Source of the DNA: Devosia sp.
Lineage (GTDB): Bacteria > Pseudomonadota > Alphaproteobacteria > Rhizobiales > Devosiaceae
NCBI GenBank assembly: GCA_028290225.1
Contig: JAQGKH010000185.1
Coordinates: forward strand, 1-17,519
Reading direction: 5' to 3'
Length of the DNA stretch: 17,519 nucleotides
The notes beneath the pieces are model-generated. The model made no database searches, was not told the DNA's origin, and was given only the letters and a program-made list of their open reading frames with translations. This document shows positions 1 through 7,658 of the stretch, in pieces; position 1 is the stretch's first letter; every line of letters starts with the position of its first letter. The translations under genes were made by a program, and so were the position numbers.

Positions 1-175
1 ACTGATTGACCTGCCAGGCGCCGTCGATCTTTTCGGCAACCCGAGCCGAGCCGCTATCGAGCAGCGCCAGCGCTTCGGTGACCGCTTGGCGCACCGCACC
101 CGTGGTGCTCGAATTGACCTCGGCCCGGTTGTCAAAGGCGGTGTCGATGGTGCTGGCAAGATCGGCAAAGGACAT
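1..175 (-). CDS. dapD: DapD, tetrahydrodipicolinate N-succinyltransferase (5' part, runs off the window)
   Basis: Only the first 58 codons are inside the window. The peptide starts MSFADLASTIDTAFDNRAEV and continues with a LLDSGSARVAEKIDG segment, which matches the characteristic N-terminal helical domain of DapD (the E. coli protein has LLDSGALRVAEKIDG at the same place). DapD transfers a succinyl group from succinyl-CoA to tetrahydrodipicolinate in the succinylase branch of lysine and diaminopimelate synthesis, in the cytoplasm. The left-handed beta-helix catalytic part lies outside the window. The ATG at 173-175 is preceded by a weak purine-rich stretch (GAAAG). The reading frame stays open further upstream without a better start. 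It lies 40 bases downstream of the pheA stop on the same strand, so co-transcription with pheA is possible. Recognition is by sequence memory and is strong despite the short length. Confidence 0.88.
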   Translation of the reverse strand, partial: MSFADLASTIDTAFDNRAEVNSSTTGAVRQAVTEALALLDSGSARVAEKIDGAWQVNQ

Positions 176-215
176 GGGGGTGCTTTCGTAGATGAACCGG
201 AAAGGTGAAAGGGCC

Positions 216-1052
216 TCAGGCAGGGGCGCTGGCGTGATTGTTGGCGGGGTAAACCCCGAGGATACGGAACTGGTCGGTGAAAAAGCCGAGTTCCTCGAAG
301 GCGAGCTGCACGGCTGCATCGGTGGGGTGGCCCTCGATATCGGCATAGAACTGGGTGGCGGTGAAGGCGCCGCCCACCATGTAGCTTTCCAGCTTGGTCA
401 TGTTGACGCCATTGGTGGCAAAGCCGCCCAGCGCCTTGTAAAGCGCGGCGGGTACGTTGCGGACGCGGAACACGAAAGTGGTCTTGGTGTTGCCCGGGGG
501 AGCATGCAGCTCATCGCGCGACAGCACGAGGAAACGCGTGGTGTTGTGGTCGGCGTCCTCGATATTGGAGGCGAGCACGTCAAGGCCGTAGATTTCGGCG
601 GCAAAGCGCGACGCGATGGCGGCGACGCTCCGATCGGCCTTTTGGGCGACCTCGCGGGCGGAGCCGGCGGTATCCACAGCATTGATGGTGCGAAAGTCAT
701 GATCGGCGATGAATTTGCGGCATTGCCCGAGCGCCACCGAAAGCGACTGCACGGCGCGAATATCGCCGAGGGTAGCACCGGGCACGCCCAGCAGGTTCAT
801 TTCGACGCGCAGAAAGGTTTCGCCGATGATGAACAGCCCGCTTTGAGGCAGCAGGTGGTGGATATCGGTGATGCGGCCATAAAGGGAGTTTTCCACGGGA
901 ACCACGGCGAAATCGGCCCGGCCGCTTTGCACGGCGCCCAGGGTTTCCTCGAAGGTGACGCAGCCCAGCGCTTCGTCATGGGGAAAAACATTGCGGGCAG
1001 CCGCGTGGCTAAAGGCGCCGCTTTCGCCCTGAAACGCGATCTTCCTGCTCAT
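216..1052 (-). CDS. pheA: Prephenate dehydratase (PDT catalytic domain plus ACT domain)
   Basis: A 278-residue protein, the usual length for a monofunctional prephenate dehydratase. It converts prephenate to phenylpyruvate in phenylalanine synthesis in the cytoplasm. The N-terminus IAFQGESGAFSHAAA is typical of the family, and the PVENSLYGRI and NTTRFLVL motifs of the catalytic domain are present (the TRF motif is a known active-site signature). The C-terminal third is an ACT regulatory domain (GGFATNGVNMTKLESY), where phenylalanine normally binds for feedback inhibition. The usual ESRP motif here reads ESYM, a variation worth noting. The frame is open 108 bases further upstream. I chose the ATG at 1050-1052 because a good ribosome site (GGAGA) sits just before it and the family N-terminus begins there. 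It is divergent from the cytochrome c gene. Confidence 0.95.
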   Translation of the reverse strand: MSRKIAFQGESGAFSHAAARNVFPHDEALGCVTFEETLGAVQSGRADFAVVPVENSLYGRITDIHHLLPQSGLFIIGETFLRVEMNLLGVPGATLGDIRAVQSLSVALGQCRKFIADHDFRTINAVDTAGSAREVAQKADRSVAAIASRFAAEIYGLDVLASNIEDADHNTTRFLVLSRDELHAPPGNTKTTFVFRVRNVPAALYKALGGFATNGVNMTKLESYMVGGAFTATQFYADIEGHPTDAAVQLAFEELGFFTDQFRILGVYPANNHASAPA

Positions 1053-1307
1053 GTTGTCTCCGCCGTACCGTTGGAGCAGGCTTTTGAACCCGAGCCGGGC
1101 AGGTGTCAATTCGCCCGCGGGCGCAGGCGTCCAACCTCCAGGCGGGAATTGTCGCAGCACGGGTTTGGGCAGTTGCGCCTTTGTGGGAGTGGGACTATCT
1201 TCCGCGCGCGGCGAACCGGGTGGTTGAGGGCAGCTTCTTTAGGCAGTCGCAAGTTGAACCCGCATGGACTATCGTTCGTTCGGGGATGGACTGGCAGAGA
1301 GTTTCAC

Positions 1308-2165
1308 ATGAATTCGTTCGAGCTTAACAAGATCATGGGCGCCGTGCTCGGCACCCTGTTGTTTGTGATGGGTGCCGGCTTTGTTGCGGACGCCATCTAC
1401 CACCCCATCGAAGGGCGCGGGCCCGGCTATGCGCTGCCCGAACCCGAGGCGACCGAGCTCACTGCAGAAGCCGGTCCGGCCGAGGCCGCCGTTCCCCTGG
1501 GCGTGCTGCTCGCCAGCGCCGATGCGACGCGGGGCGCCGCTGCCGTGCGCAAGTGCCAGTCCTGCCACAACTTTGCCGAGGGCGAAGGCAACAAGACCGG
1601 CCCGCATCTCTATGGCATTGTCGGCCGCCCCGAAGGCGCGGTGGAAGATTTTGCCTATTCAGAAGCGCTGGTGGCCCATAACGCGGCCGGCGACGTCTGG
1701 AGCTACGAAAATCTCGATGCCTTCCTGACCAGCCCGCGCGATTATGCCCCGGGCACCAAGATGAATTTCGGCGGTGTCCGCACCCCCGAAGAGCGCGCCG
1801 ACATCCTGGCCTATCTGCAGACGCTGTCGCCCGATCCGGTGCCGTTCCCGGCTGCCGATGTGGCGCCCACGCCCACGGAAGACGGCGCCGAGCCCCAGGC
1901 CGAACAGCAGGACGTGGTTTCGCCCGACGCCGCCGATCCCACCGATCCGGCAACCACCGCGCCCGAAAACGTCACGGTGCCGGTGGCGCCCGATGCGGCG
2001 GTGGAAACGCCCGAGGAAACCATGACCGAATCGCCGGTGGTGGGCACGCCCACGACCAGCGGCACGCCAGCCACGACCCAGGTGCCGGCCAATCCGATGG
2101 CACCGACCCAGGCCCCGGCGCCACAAACGCCGGTTACGCCTGAAACGCCCGCCCCGGCGCAGTAA
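1308..2165 (+). CDS. Membrane-anchored class I cytochrome c with a Pro/Thr-rich C-terminal tail
   Basis: A 285-residue protein. Residues 8-30 form one hydrophobic segment (LNKIMGAVLGTLLFVMGAGF), best read as an uncleaved signal anchor that leaves the haem domain in the periplasm. One haem c site, CQSCH, is at residues 83-87. The sixth ligand is probably Met152 in GTKMNF. The fold looks like the CycM/cytochrome c552 group of alphaproteobacteria, which carries electrons between the bc1 complex and terminal oxidases. The role is inferred from family likeness. After about residue 178 the protein runs into a long tail of Pro, Thr, Ala, Val and acidic residues with no hydrophobic segment, unusual for CycM. 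The ATG at 1308 follows a GAGAG ribosome site. The frame is open far upstream only because it shadows pheA on the other strand. A strong terminator follows the stop. Confidence 0.9.
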   Translation: MNSFELNKIMGAVLGTLLFVMGAGFVADAIYHPIEGRGPGYALPEPEATELTAEAGPAEAAVPLGVLLASADATRGAAAVRKCQSCHNFAEGEGNKTGPHLYGIVGRPEGAVEDFAYSEALVAHNAAGDVWSYENLDAFLTSPRDYAPGTKMNFGGVRTPEERADILAYLQTLSPDPVPFPAADVAPTPTEDGAEPQAEQQDVVSPDAADPTDPATTAPENVTVPVAPDAAVETPEETMTESPVVGTPTTSGTPATTQVPANPMAPTQAPAPQTPVTPETPAPAQ

Positions 2166-2183
2166 CCAGCCGTTTCCTTCAGC

Positions 2184-2215
2184 AAAGCCGCGCCCCCCAG
2201 CGCGGCTTTATTTTT
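2184..2215 (+). terminator. Intrinsic terminator of the cytochrome c gene
   Basis: A perfect 9-bp stem (AAAGCCGCG at 2184-2192 with CGCGGCTTT at 2201-2209) closes an 8-base C-rich loop and is followed by ATTTTT. It starts 19 bases after the cytochrome c stop codon and ends before ghrA, so it should separate the two transcription units. Confidence 0.9.
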
Positions 2216-2233
2216 GTGTGAGCCAGATTTCCC

Positions 2234-3169
2234 ATGCTCCTGTTGCATCTTGCCGACGTGGATGAAGCCGGCTGGGCCAAGCGCCTCCAGGCGGCGCTGG
2301 GCTCGTATCCGGTGGTGCGCCGCGGCGACGGGTTCGATCCTGCCGATATCCGCTATATCCTGGTGTGGAAGCCCGCGCCCGACGCCTTCGAGGGCCTGAG
2401 CAATCTCGAGTTGATCCTGTCGATGGGAGCGGGCGTGGATGCGCTGCTCAAGCACCCGGCCCTGCCCCCCGTGCCCATGGTGCGGTTCGTGGACGAGGAC
2501 CTGACGCAGCGCATGAGCGATTATGTGGTGGCGCAGGTCACCATGCATCATCGGCTGCAGAGCCGGTTCCAGGCCGACCAGAAGGCGCGGCGCTGGGTGC
2601 AGCTTTATCCGCCCGCCGCCGCGGAAACCGTGGTGGGGATCATGGGGCTGGGCGTGCTGGGGCAGGATGCGGCGGAGCGGCTGGTGCCGCTGGGCTTTAC
2701 GGTGCGCGCCTGGAGCCGCACGCCCAAGGCGATCCCGGGCGTCGAGGGCTTTGTAGGTGAAGAGCAGCTGGACGCGTTTCTCGGGGGCACTGATATCCTC
2801 GTCAACCTGTTGCCGCTGACGCCGCAAACCACGGGCATCCTGAACACCGACACCTTCCGCAAGCTACGGCGCCGGCTCGATGGCGGACCGGTGATCGTCA
2901 ATGCGGCGCGGGGCGGGCACCAGCGCGAAGCCGATATCGCGGCGGCCCTGCAGGATGGAACGCTGGGCGCGGCGAGCCTTGATGTGTTCGAGATCGAGCC
3001 GCTGCCGGTGGACAGCCCGCTTTGGGATATCGCCAACTGCTATATCACCCCCCATATCGCCGCGATCTCGCACCCCGACACCGGGGCGCGCTATTTTTCA
3101 CAGGTCATCGCCGATCACCGGGCAGGCAAGCCACTGCACAATGTGGTGGATCGCGGGCGGGGATATTAG
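2234..3169 (+). CDS. ghrA: D-2-hydroxyacid dehydrogenase, glyoxylate/hydroxypyruvate reductase A type
   Basis: A 311-residue protein of the D-isomer 2-hydroxyacid dehydrogenase family. Proteins of this subgroup reduce glyoxylate and hydroxypyruvate with NAD(P)H in the cytoplasm; the exact substrate cannot be read from sequence. The nucleotide-binding motif GxGxxG is GLGVLG at residues 138-143. The three catalytic residues of the family are all found: Arg226 (NAARGG), Glu255 (FEIEPLP) and His274 (TPHIAA). The SMGAGVD motif (residues 63-69) and the SRTPK stretch after the Rossmann strand are typical of GhrA rather than of SerA or LdhA. The start at 2234 lacks a convincing ribosome site, but no better start lies nearby. 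The gene follows the cytochrome c terminator, so it needs its own promoter. The palindromic repeat cluster begins 45 bases after its stop. Confidence 0.88.
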   Translation: MLLLHLADVDEAGWAKRLQAALGSYPVVRRGDGFDPADIRYILVWKPAPDAFEGLSNLELILSMGAGVDALLKHPALPPVPMVRFVDEDLTQRMSDYVVAQVTMHHRLQSRFQADQKARRWVQLYPPAAAETVVGIMGLGVLGQDAAERLVPLGFTVRAWSRTPKAIPGVEGFVGEEQLDAFLGGTDILVNLLPLTPQTTGILNTDTFRKLRRRLDGGPVIVNAARGGHQREADIAAALQDGTLGAASLDVFEIEPLPVDSPLWDIANCYITPHIAAISHPDTGARYFSQVIADHRAGKPLHNVVDRGRGY

Positions 3170-3213
3170 GCCGATCGAGCCGTAGACTCGCAGCGGGGAG
3201 CGCGGGGGGAGAA

Positions 3214-3373
3214 GCGACAGCCTGCGGGCTGCGCGGGCGCGACAAGCCTTCAGCTTGCGCTGGGATGGGGCGCGACAGCCCTGCGGGCTGCGCGGGGGCG
3301 ACAAGCTTCAGCTGGCGCTGGCGCGACAGCCCTGCGGGCTGCGCGGGGGCGACAAGCTTTCAGCTTGCGCTGG
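3214..3373. repeat. Three tandem ~50-bp REP-like units, each made of two different hairpins
   Basis: Units lie at 3214-3263, 3272-3321 and 3323-3373. Each unit has two half-units in the same frame, GCGACA-stem-GCGC. The first half carries AGCCC/GGGCT arms (3214-3234, 3272-3293, 3323-3344). The second carries AAGC/GCTT arms around a TTC centre (3239-3260, 3298-3318, 3349-3370). The copies differ by a few single-base changes and small indels, so this is a slightly decayed tandem array. It sits in the convergent gap between ghrA and the aminopeptidase and could fold into up to six hairpins, possibly acting as a two-way terminator or transcript-end stabiliser. No terminal T-run is seen. The right end overlaps the last codons of the aminopeptidase. 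Confidence 0.85.
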
Positions 3374-4715
3374 GATATCTTTGCTTGAGCACTTCGTAGA
3401 CGGCGCGCATGGCGTGGTCGGTGGCGCCGGCGGGGCGCCCAGGGCGCGCTTCGGGAGCCCAGGCCATGATGTCCAGATGCACCCAGGCCCCGGCCTTGCC
3501 GACAAAGCGGCGCATGAACAGGGCGGCGGTGATGGAGCCGGCAAAGCCGCCCTGCCCGGCATTGTTCACATCAGCCGCCTTGCTGTTCATCATGGCGTCA
3601 TAGGGCGACCAGAGCGGCATTTGCCAGAGCGGGTCATCGACCCGGAGCCCGGCCGTCATCAATTCGCGCGCCAGCGCATCGTCGGTGCAGAACAGGGCGG
3701 GCAGTTCGGGGCCGAGCGCCACGCGGGCCGCGCCGGTCAGGGTGGCCATATCGACGAGCAGTTCAGGGCTTTCCTCATCGGCCAGCGCCAGGGCATCGGC
3801 CAGGATCAGGCGGCCTTCGGCATCGGTATTGCCGATTTCCACGGTGAGCCCCTTGCGGGACTGGAGGATATCGCCAGGGCGGAAGGCGGCGCCGGCTATG
3901 GCGTTTTCAACGATGGGAATCAGTACGCGCAGGCGCACGCGCAAGCGGGCTGAAACAACGAGATGGGCCAAGCCCAGGATGTTGGCGGCGCCGCCCATGT
4001 CCTTTTTCATCAGCAGCATGCCGGCGGCCGTCTTGATGTCGAGCCCGCCGGTATCGAAGGTCACGCCCTTGCCGACCAGGGTGACCTTGGGATCGCCCGG
4101 ATCGCCCCAGACCAGGTCCAGGAGGCGGGGCGGCTGGTGCCCGGCCCGGCCCACCGCATGGATCATGGGGAAATTTGCCGCCAGCAGATCCTCGCCGACG
4201 ATGGCGGTGACCGACATGCCGCGCGCCTGGGCGAAGGCGCGGATCTGCGCGTCGAACTCGTCGGGGCCAAAATCGTTGGCGGGGGTGTTGATCCAGTCGC
4301 GCGCCAGGGTCGCGCCAACCACCAGCCGCTCTACTTCAGACCCATCGGCCGCTTCAGGCAGGACGAGTTCGGGCGCCGGCTTGAGCTTCTTGTAGCGATC
4401 GAACCGGTAAGCGCCCAGACGGAAGGCGGCGGCCGCCAGGGTCGGATCGCCAAAATCGCCGGCAAGGCGATAGGTGCCGGGCGGCAGGCGCGCCCCGGCC
4501 AGGCCCAGCATCAGGGCGGGCCGTTCGGCGCCCTCGCCGAGGCCGAAGAGATAAGCCCGCAGGCCCCCGTTCTCATCCGGCAAGGGGAGCAGCTGGCCAC
4601 GCTGGCCGTCGAAATCATTGGCGCGCGCCCAGGCCAGCTCGGCGGGCGCCAGCCCTGCCCCCTCGAGCCCCCCAGGAGCAATGCAGATCAGAGCGAGGGG
4701 CACGGATGAGGTCAT
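3360..4715 (-). CDS. M17 leucyl aminopeptidase family protein
   Basis: A 451-residue cytoplasmic metallopeptidase that removes N-terminal residues from peptides. The C-terminal catalytic domain carries the family signature NTDAEGRL at residues 296-303. The metal-binding segment VGKGVTFDTGGL is at 214-225 (Lys216 and Asp221 are expected ligand or catalytic residues), followed by MKKDMGGAAN. The N-terminal ~190 residues are the poorly conserved regulatory domain. The length (about 450 rather than 500) and sequence fit the shorter alphaproteobacterial branch of M17 rather than classical PepA. The frame is open to 4769. The ATG at 4713-4715 is preferred because the preceding residues look like intergenic sequence. 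The last residues PSAS and the stop lie inside the third repeat unit. It is divergent from tadD. Confidence 0.9.
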   Translation of the reverse strand: MTSSVPLALICIAPGGLEGAGLAPAELAWARANDFDGQRGQLLPLPDENGGLRAYLFGLGEGAERPALMLGLAGARLPPGTYRLAGDFGDPTLAAAAFRLGAYRFDRYKKLKPAPELVLPEAADGSEVERLVVGATLARDWINTPANDFGPDEFDAQIRAFAQARGMSVTAIVGEDLLAANFPMIHAVGRAGHQPPRLLDLVWGDPGDPKVTLVGKGVTFDTGGLDIKTAAGMLLMKKDMGGAANILGLAHLVVSARLRVRLRVLIPIVENAIAGAAFRPGDILQSRKGLTVEIGNTDAEGRLILADALALADEESPELLVDMATLTGAARVALGPELPALFCTDDALARELMTAGLRVDDPLWQMPLWSPYDAMMNSKAADVNNAGQGGFAGSITAALFMRRFVGKAGAWVHLDIMAWAPEARPGRPAGATDHAMRAVYEVLKQRYPSAS

Positions 4716-4785
4716 GGCGGGGTTCCGGAAGTCGCCGGTGTTTCTAGCGCTGGGGTCGCCGATGGGCAATCGCCCAAAGGCAGGT

Positions 4786-4800
4786 TTAACGGCGCGTTAG
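4786..4800 (+). promoter_or_regulatory. CtrA-like box upstream of tadD
   Basis: TTAA-N7-TTAG, a 7/8 match to the CtrA consensus TTAA-N7-TTAA known in alphaproteobacteria, ends 51 bases before the chosen tadD start. The extended form TAACGGCGCGTTAGGG resembles the site upstream of tadE (14817-14832), which supports a shared regulator. CtrA control of pilus genes is established in Caulobacter; here it is inference. Confidence 0.4.
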
Positions 4801-4851
4801 GGTTAATGTTCTACTAAAGCGCAGGCTTGTCTCTCGCCCGAGGTGTTCGCC

Positions 4852-5619
4852 GTGCTCGTTCTGCCGCTCCTGCCCAAGACCCTTCAGTGCATGCTGCTGG
4901 CCGGTGCCACGACCTTGCTGCTGGCGGGTTGTGCCGCCAATCGCTCGATGCCCGGCCCCGATTACGCCGGGATGCCGGCGGCGCAAGCGCAGCAAGGGCT
5001 GGCCGAGCTGACGGAGCGCTACAAGCGCCAGCCCGCGGACAAGGGCGTGATCATCCATTATGCGGCGGCGCTCCGCGATGCCGGGCAAAGCGGGCAAGCG
5101 GTGGCGGTGCTGGAAGCGGGGATGGCGCACCATCCCCAGGACCTCGACATCACCATCGCCTATGCCAAGGCGCTGACGGCGGATGGGCGCTTCGCCCAAT
5201 CGCTTGAAGTGGTGGAAAGCGCCATCCGCCCCGACGCGCCGGACTGGAACGCGCTTTTGGTCAAGGGCGCGACCCTGGACCAGTTGGGCCGCAACGAAGA
5301 AGCGCGCCGGCTTTACGGGCAGGCGCTGACGCTGGCGCCGGGGGAAGCCTCCATCGAGGCCAATCTGGGCCTTTCCTACGCCATGACCAATGACCTGGGT
5401 GCGGCCGAGCAGCATCTGCGCCGGGCGGTGGCCATGCGCGGCGCTACCAGCCGGGTGCGGCAGAACCTGGCTCTGGTGGTGGGACTGCAAGGGCGTTTCG
5501 AGGAATGCCGGGCGCTTTATGCCGCCGAGCTGCCGCCCGAGCAGGTGGAAAACAACATGAACTATGTGCGGGCGCTTTTGACCCAGCAGAACCGCTGGGA
5601 CGCCGTGGCAGGGGGCTGA
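4852..5619 (+). CDS. tadD: TadD-type TPR lipoprotein of the Tad pilus system
   Basis: About 255 residues. The N-terminus has a hydrophobic signal ending in LLLAGC, a clear lipobox with the modified Cys at residue 27, so it is an outer- or inner-membrane lipoprotein facing the periplasm. The rest is helical repeats of TPR type (Leu/Ala/Tyr spacing as in LGRNEEARRLYGQALTLAPG), spanning about residues 60-200. The C-terminus (NMNYVRALLTQQNRW) resembles TadD proteins, which are needed for Flp pilus assembly, probably for secretin or subunit handling. The start is uncertain: GTG at 4843, GTG at 4852 and ATG at 4891 are all in frame. I chose 4852 because GAGGTG (4840-4845) lies 6 bases before it, and it keeps a basic residue before the hydrophobic core. 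It converges on tadC, 31 bases away, with no T-rich terminator between. Confidence 0.82.
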   Translation: MLVLPLLPKTLQCMLLAGATTLLLAGCAANRSMPGPDYAGMPAAQAQQGLAELTERYKRQPADKGVIIHYAAALRDAGQSGQAVAVLEAGMAHHPQDLDITIAYAKALTADGRFAQSLEVVESAIRPDAPDWNALLVKGATLDQLGRNEEARRLYGQALTLAPGEASIEANLGLSYAMTNDLGAAEQHLRRAVAMRGATSRVRQNLALVVGLQGRFEECRALYAAELPPEQVENNMNYVRALLTQQNRWDAVAGG

Positions 5620-5650
5620 GCGGCCCCGCCTGCAGCGAGCCCGAGCGGCG

Positions 5651-6655
5651 CTAGAGACCGGGGTTCGGTGGCATCGAGAACACCTTGATGATCGCTGGCG
5701 ACATAATGACGATGAATAGCACGGGCAGGAAGAACAGGATCAGCGGCACGGTGAGCTTGGGCGGCAGCGAAGCCGCCTTTTTTTCGGCTTCCGACATGCG
5801 CGCTTCTCGGCCCTCCTCGGCCATGACGCGCAGCGCCTGCCCCACCGAAGTGCCATAGCGATCGGCCTGGATCAGGGCCGTCATCACCGAGCGTACATTG
5901 TCGAGCCCGGTGCGGCGCCCAAGATTTTCATAGGCGCGGCCGCGATCTTCCAGAAACGACAATTCGGCGGTGGTGAGGGTCAGCTCTTCGGCCAGTTCAA
6001 CGCTTTGCTGGCCAATTTCCTTGGCGACGCGCTTGAAGGCGTGTTCCATGGACATGCCCGCTTCCACGCAAAGCAGCAGCAGATCAAGGCAATCAGGCCA
6101 GGCCTTGCGGATGGAGGCCTGCCGCTTGCTGATCGCGTTATGCAACAGCAGCTTGGGCAGGTAGGAGCCAGCCAGTCCCGCGCCGATGGCGTAAAGCAGC
6201 CCGAGATAAAGTGGCCGGTCCGGCGAGGGCGCCATGATCAGGAAATAGAAGGCCACCAGCACAAGGACCCCCAGGGGGGTGGCAAAGCGCATGAACAGAT
6301 GGGTGATCAGGTGCCCCTGCCCGCGAAAGCCGCCCATGGCGAGCTTGTCGACCGTGGCATCGTCCTGGAATGCCTTTTTAAGGTCGAAGCGTTCCACGAC
6401 CTTTTTCATGTAGGTCTTGGTTTCAGCGTTGCGCCGAATGGAGGAGCGGCCATCGCCCACGGTGTTGCCGCGCAGCCGGGCCATTTCCTCGGCCCGCATC
6501 TTGTCGCGCTCAAGGGCCACCCGCTTGATGCGGGTCTTCATCTCGGACCGGTTGATCAGGCCCGAGCCGAAGGTGAACACCACCGCCGCCGCCGACACGG
6601 CGGCCAGAACGGCAATCAGAAACTCGCGCTGGGTGAGAAGCTCGATAATATTCAC
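5651..6655 (-). CDS. tadC: TadC, type II secretion system F-domain inner-membrane platform protein
   Basis: A 334-residue inner-membrane protein. Hydrophobic segments appear at about residues 10-31, 120-141, 150-168 and 303-326. The T2SSF domain lies at about 185-315, with the typical cytoplasmic helix CLDLLLLCVEAGMSMEHAF and the LIQADRYGTS motif. With TadB it forms the membrane platform that CpaF turns or pushes to add pilin subunits. The start is GTG at 6653-6655, supported by a good ribosome site (AGAAGGA, revcomp of 6665-6671) 9 bases upstream; no ATG would keep the first membrane segment. It is the last gene of the minus-strand cpa operon, 25 bases after tadB. Confidence 0.92.
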   Translation of the reverse strand: MNIIELLTQREFLIAVLAAVSAAAVVFTFGSGLINRSEMKTRIKRVALERDKMRAEEMARLRGNTVGDGRSSIRRNAETKTYMKKVVERFDLKKAFQDDATVDKLAMGGFRGQGHLITHLFMRFATPLGVLVLVAFYFLIMAPSPDRPLYLGLLYAIGAGLAGSYLPKLLLHNAISKRQASIRKAWPDCLDLLLLCVEAGMSMEHAFKRVAKEIGQQSVELAEELTLTTAELSFLEDRGRAYENLGRRTGLDNVRSVMTALIQADRYGTSVGQALRVMAEEGREARMSEAEKKAASLPPKLTVPLILFFLPVLFIVIMSPAIIKVFSMPPNPGL

Positions 6656-6680
6656 AGCCGCGGGTCCTTCTGAAAAGTTC

Positions 6681-7655
6681 TTAGAAGTCGAACCGGATCA
6701 TCCGGTTCATGACGAAAACGCCGAAAGAGAGCATCACTGCCGCCACGCCCAGCCAGAAATTGCCGAGGGTGGTGGTGAAAAGGGGCGCCAGGTATAACGG
6801 GGAAACAACGCTGACCAGGGTGGCCACAACGAAGGGGAGCGAGCCGATGATGCCGGCCGAGGCCTTGGCTTCCGAGGACATGGCCTTGACCTTCTGCTTC
6901 ATCTTCTTGCGGTTGCGCAGCACGCGCGCCAGATTGCCAAGGGCTTCGCTCAGATTGCCGCCGGCTTGTTGCTGGACGGTGATCACCACCACAAAGAAGT
7001 TGACCTCGGCCAGCGGCACCCGCTCCAGCAGGACCTGAACGGCGTCGCTCATGGTCATGCCAAAGGCCTGTTGATCGAGAACGCGCTGGAATTCGGACTT
7101 CACCGGCTCCTTGGCATCCTTGGCCACGACGCGAATGGAATCGTTGAGGGGCAGGCCGGTCTTGACGCCGCGCACGATGGCTTCGACGGCATTGGGCAGT
7201 TCGTCGAGGAACTTGTCCTGGTATTTGCGGCGCTTGCGGTTCACCCAAAGGCGGGGCCCGACATAGGCGCCGGCCAGAGCAAAGATCGCGGCAAAATAGA
7301 ACGGCACCTGGACCAGCACCAGCAGCAGGAACAGCACAATGCCAGCGATGATGCTGTTGCGGATGAAGGCGGCGGGCTTGATGGTCATGCCGGCCTGGAA
7401 CAGCAGCTGGGGCAGACGCACGCGCTTTTTTTCGTTGAGCGCTTCGGTTTGGCTCTTGATCGCGTCCTGCACGCTTTTGCGTCTGTTGTCGCGGGTGCGG
7501 GCATTGCTGGCTTCAAGCCGGGTGCCCCGGTCAACCTGGAAGGCGGCGCGGCGCTTGGCGGCACGCCGGCTGCCGCCAAGGGCGGAGGGCACCAGGGCAA
7601 GGCCGGCGGCGCCGACAGCAACCATGGCCAATAAGGCAAGCAGCAGGGCGTTCAT
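6681..7655 (-). CDS. tadB: TadB, type II secretion system F-domain inner-membrane platform protein
   Basis: A 324-residue inner-membrane protein, paralogous to TadC. It has an N-terminal membrane segment (residues 2-24), a basic cytoplasmic linker (29-80), two or more hydrophobic stretches at about 102-133, then the T2SSF domain (about 155-285) with LPNAVEAIVRGVKTGLPL and QQQAGGNLSEALGNL, both typical of TadB. C-terminal membrane segments lie at about 268-290 and 298-316. It works with TadC and CpaF as the engine for Flp pilus assembly. The ATG at 7653-7655 comes 3 bases after the cpaF stop codon, so translation is very likely coupled to cpaF. Confidence 0.94.
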   Translation of the reverse strand: MNALLLALLAMVAVGAAGLALVPSALGGSRRAAKRRAAFQVDRGTRLEASNARTRDNRRKSVQDAIKSQTEALNEKKRVRLPQLLFQAGMTIKPAAFIRNSIIAGIVLFLLLVLVQVPFYFAAIFALAGAYVGPRLWVNRKRRKYQDKFLDELPNAVEAIVRGVKTGLPLNDSIRVVAKDAKEPVKSEFQRVLDQQAFGMTMSDAVQVLLERVPLAEVNFFVVVITVQQQAGGNLSEALGNLARVLRNRKKMKQKVKAMSSEAKASAGIIGSLPFVVATLVSVVSPLYLAPLFTTTLGNFWLGVAAVMLSFGVFVMNRMIRFDF

Positions 7656-7658
7656 GGT

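Noticed and set aside
1254..1282. Possible sigma-70 promoter (TTGAAC) before the cytochrome c gene
   Set aside because: No acceptable -10 hexamer lies at 16-18 bases spacing.
192..1307. Plus-strand extension upstream of the cytochrome c start
   Set aside because: This part only mirrors pheA and the divergent promoter region. The signal anchor and ribosome site place the true start at 1308.
3214..3373. CRISPR array
   Set aside because: The units are contiguous or nearly so, with no unique spacers of regular length and no cas genes nearby.
3255..3953. Plus-strand open frame beginning in the repeat cluster
   Set aside because: It runs over the repeats and then antisense to the M17 peptidase; no recognisable domain.
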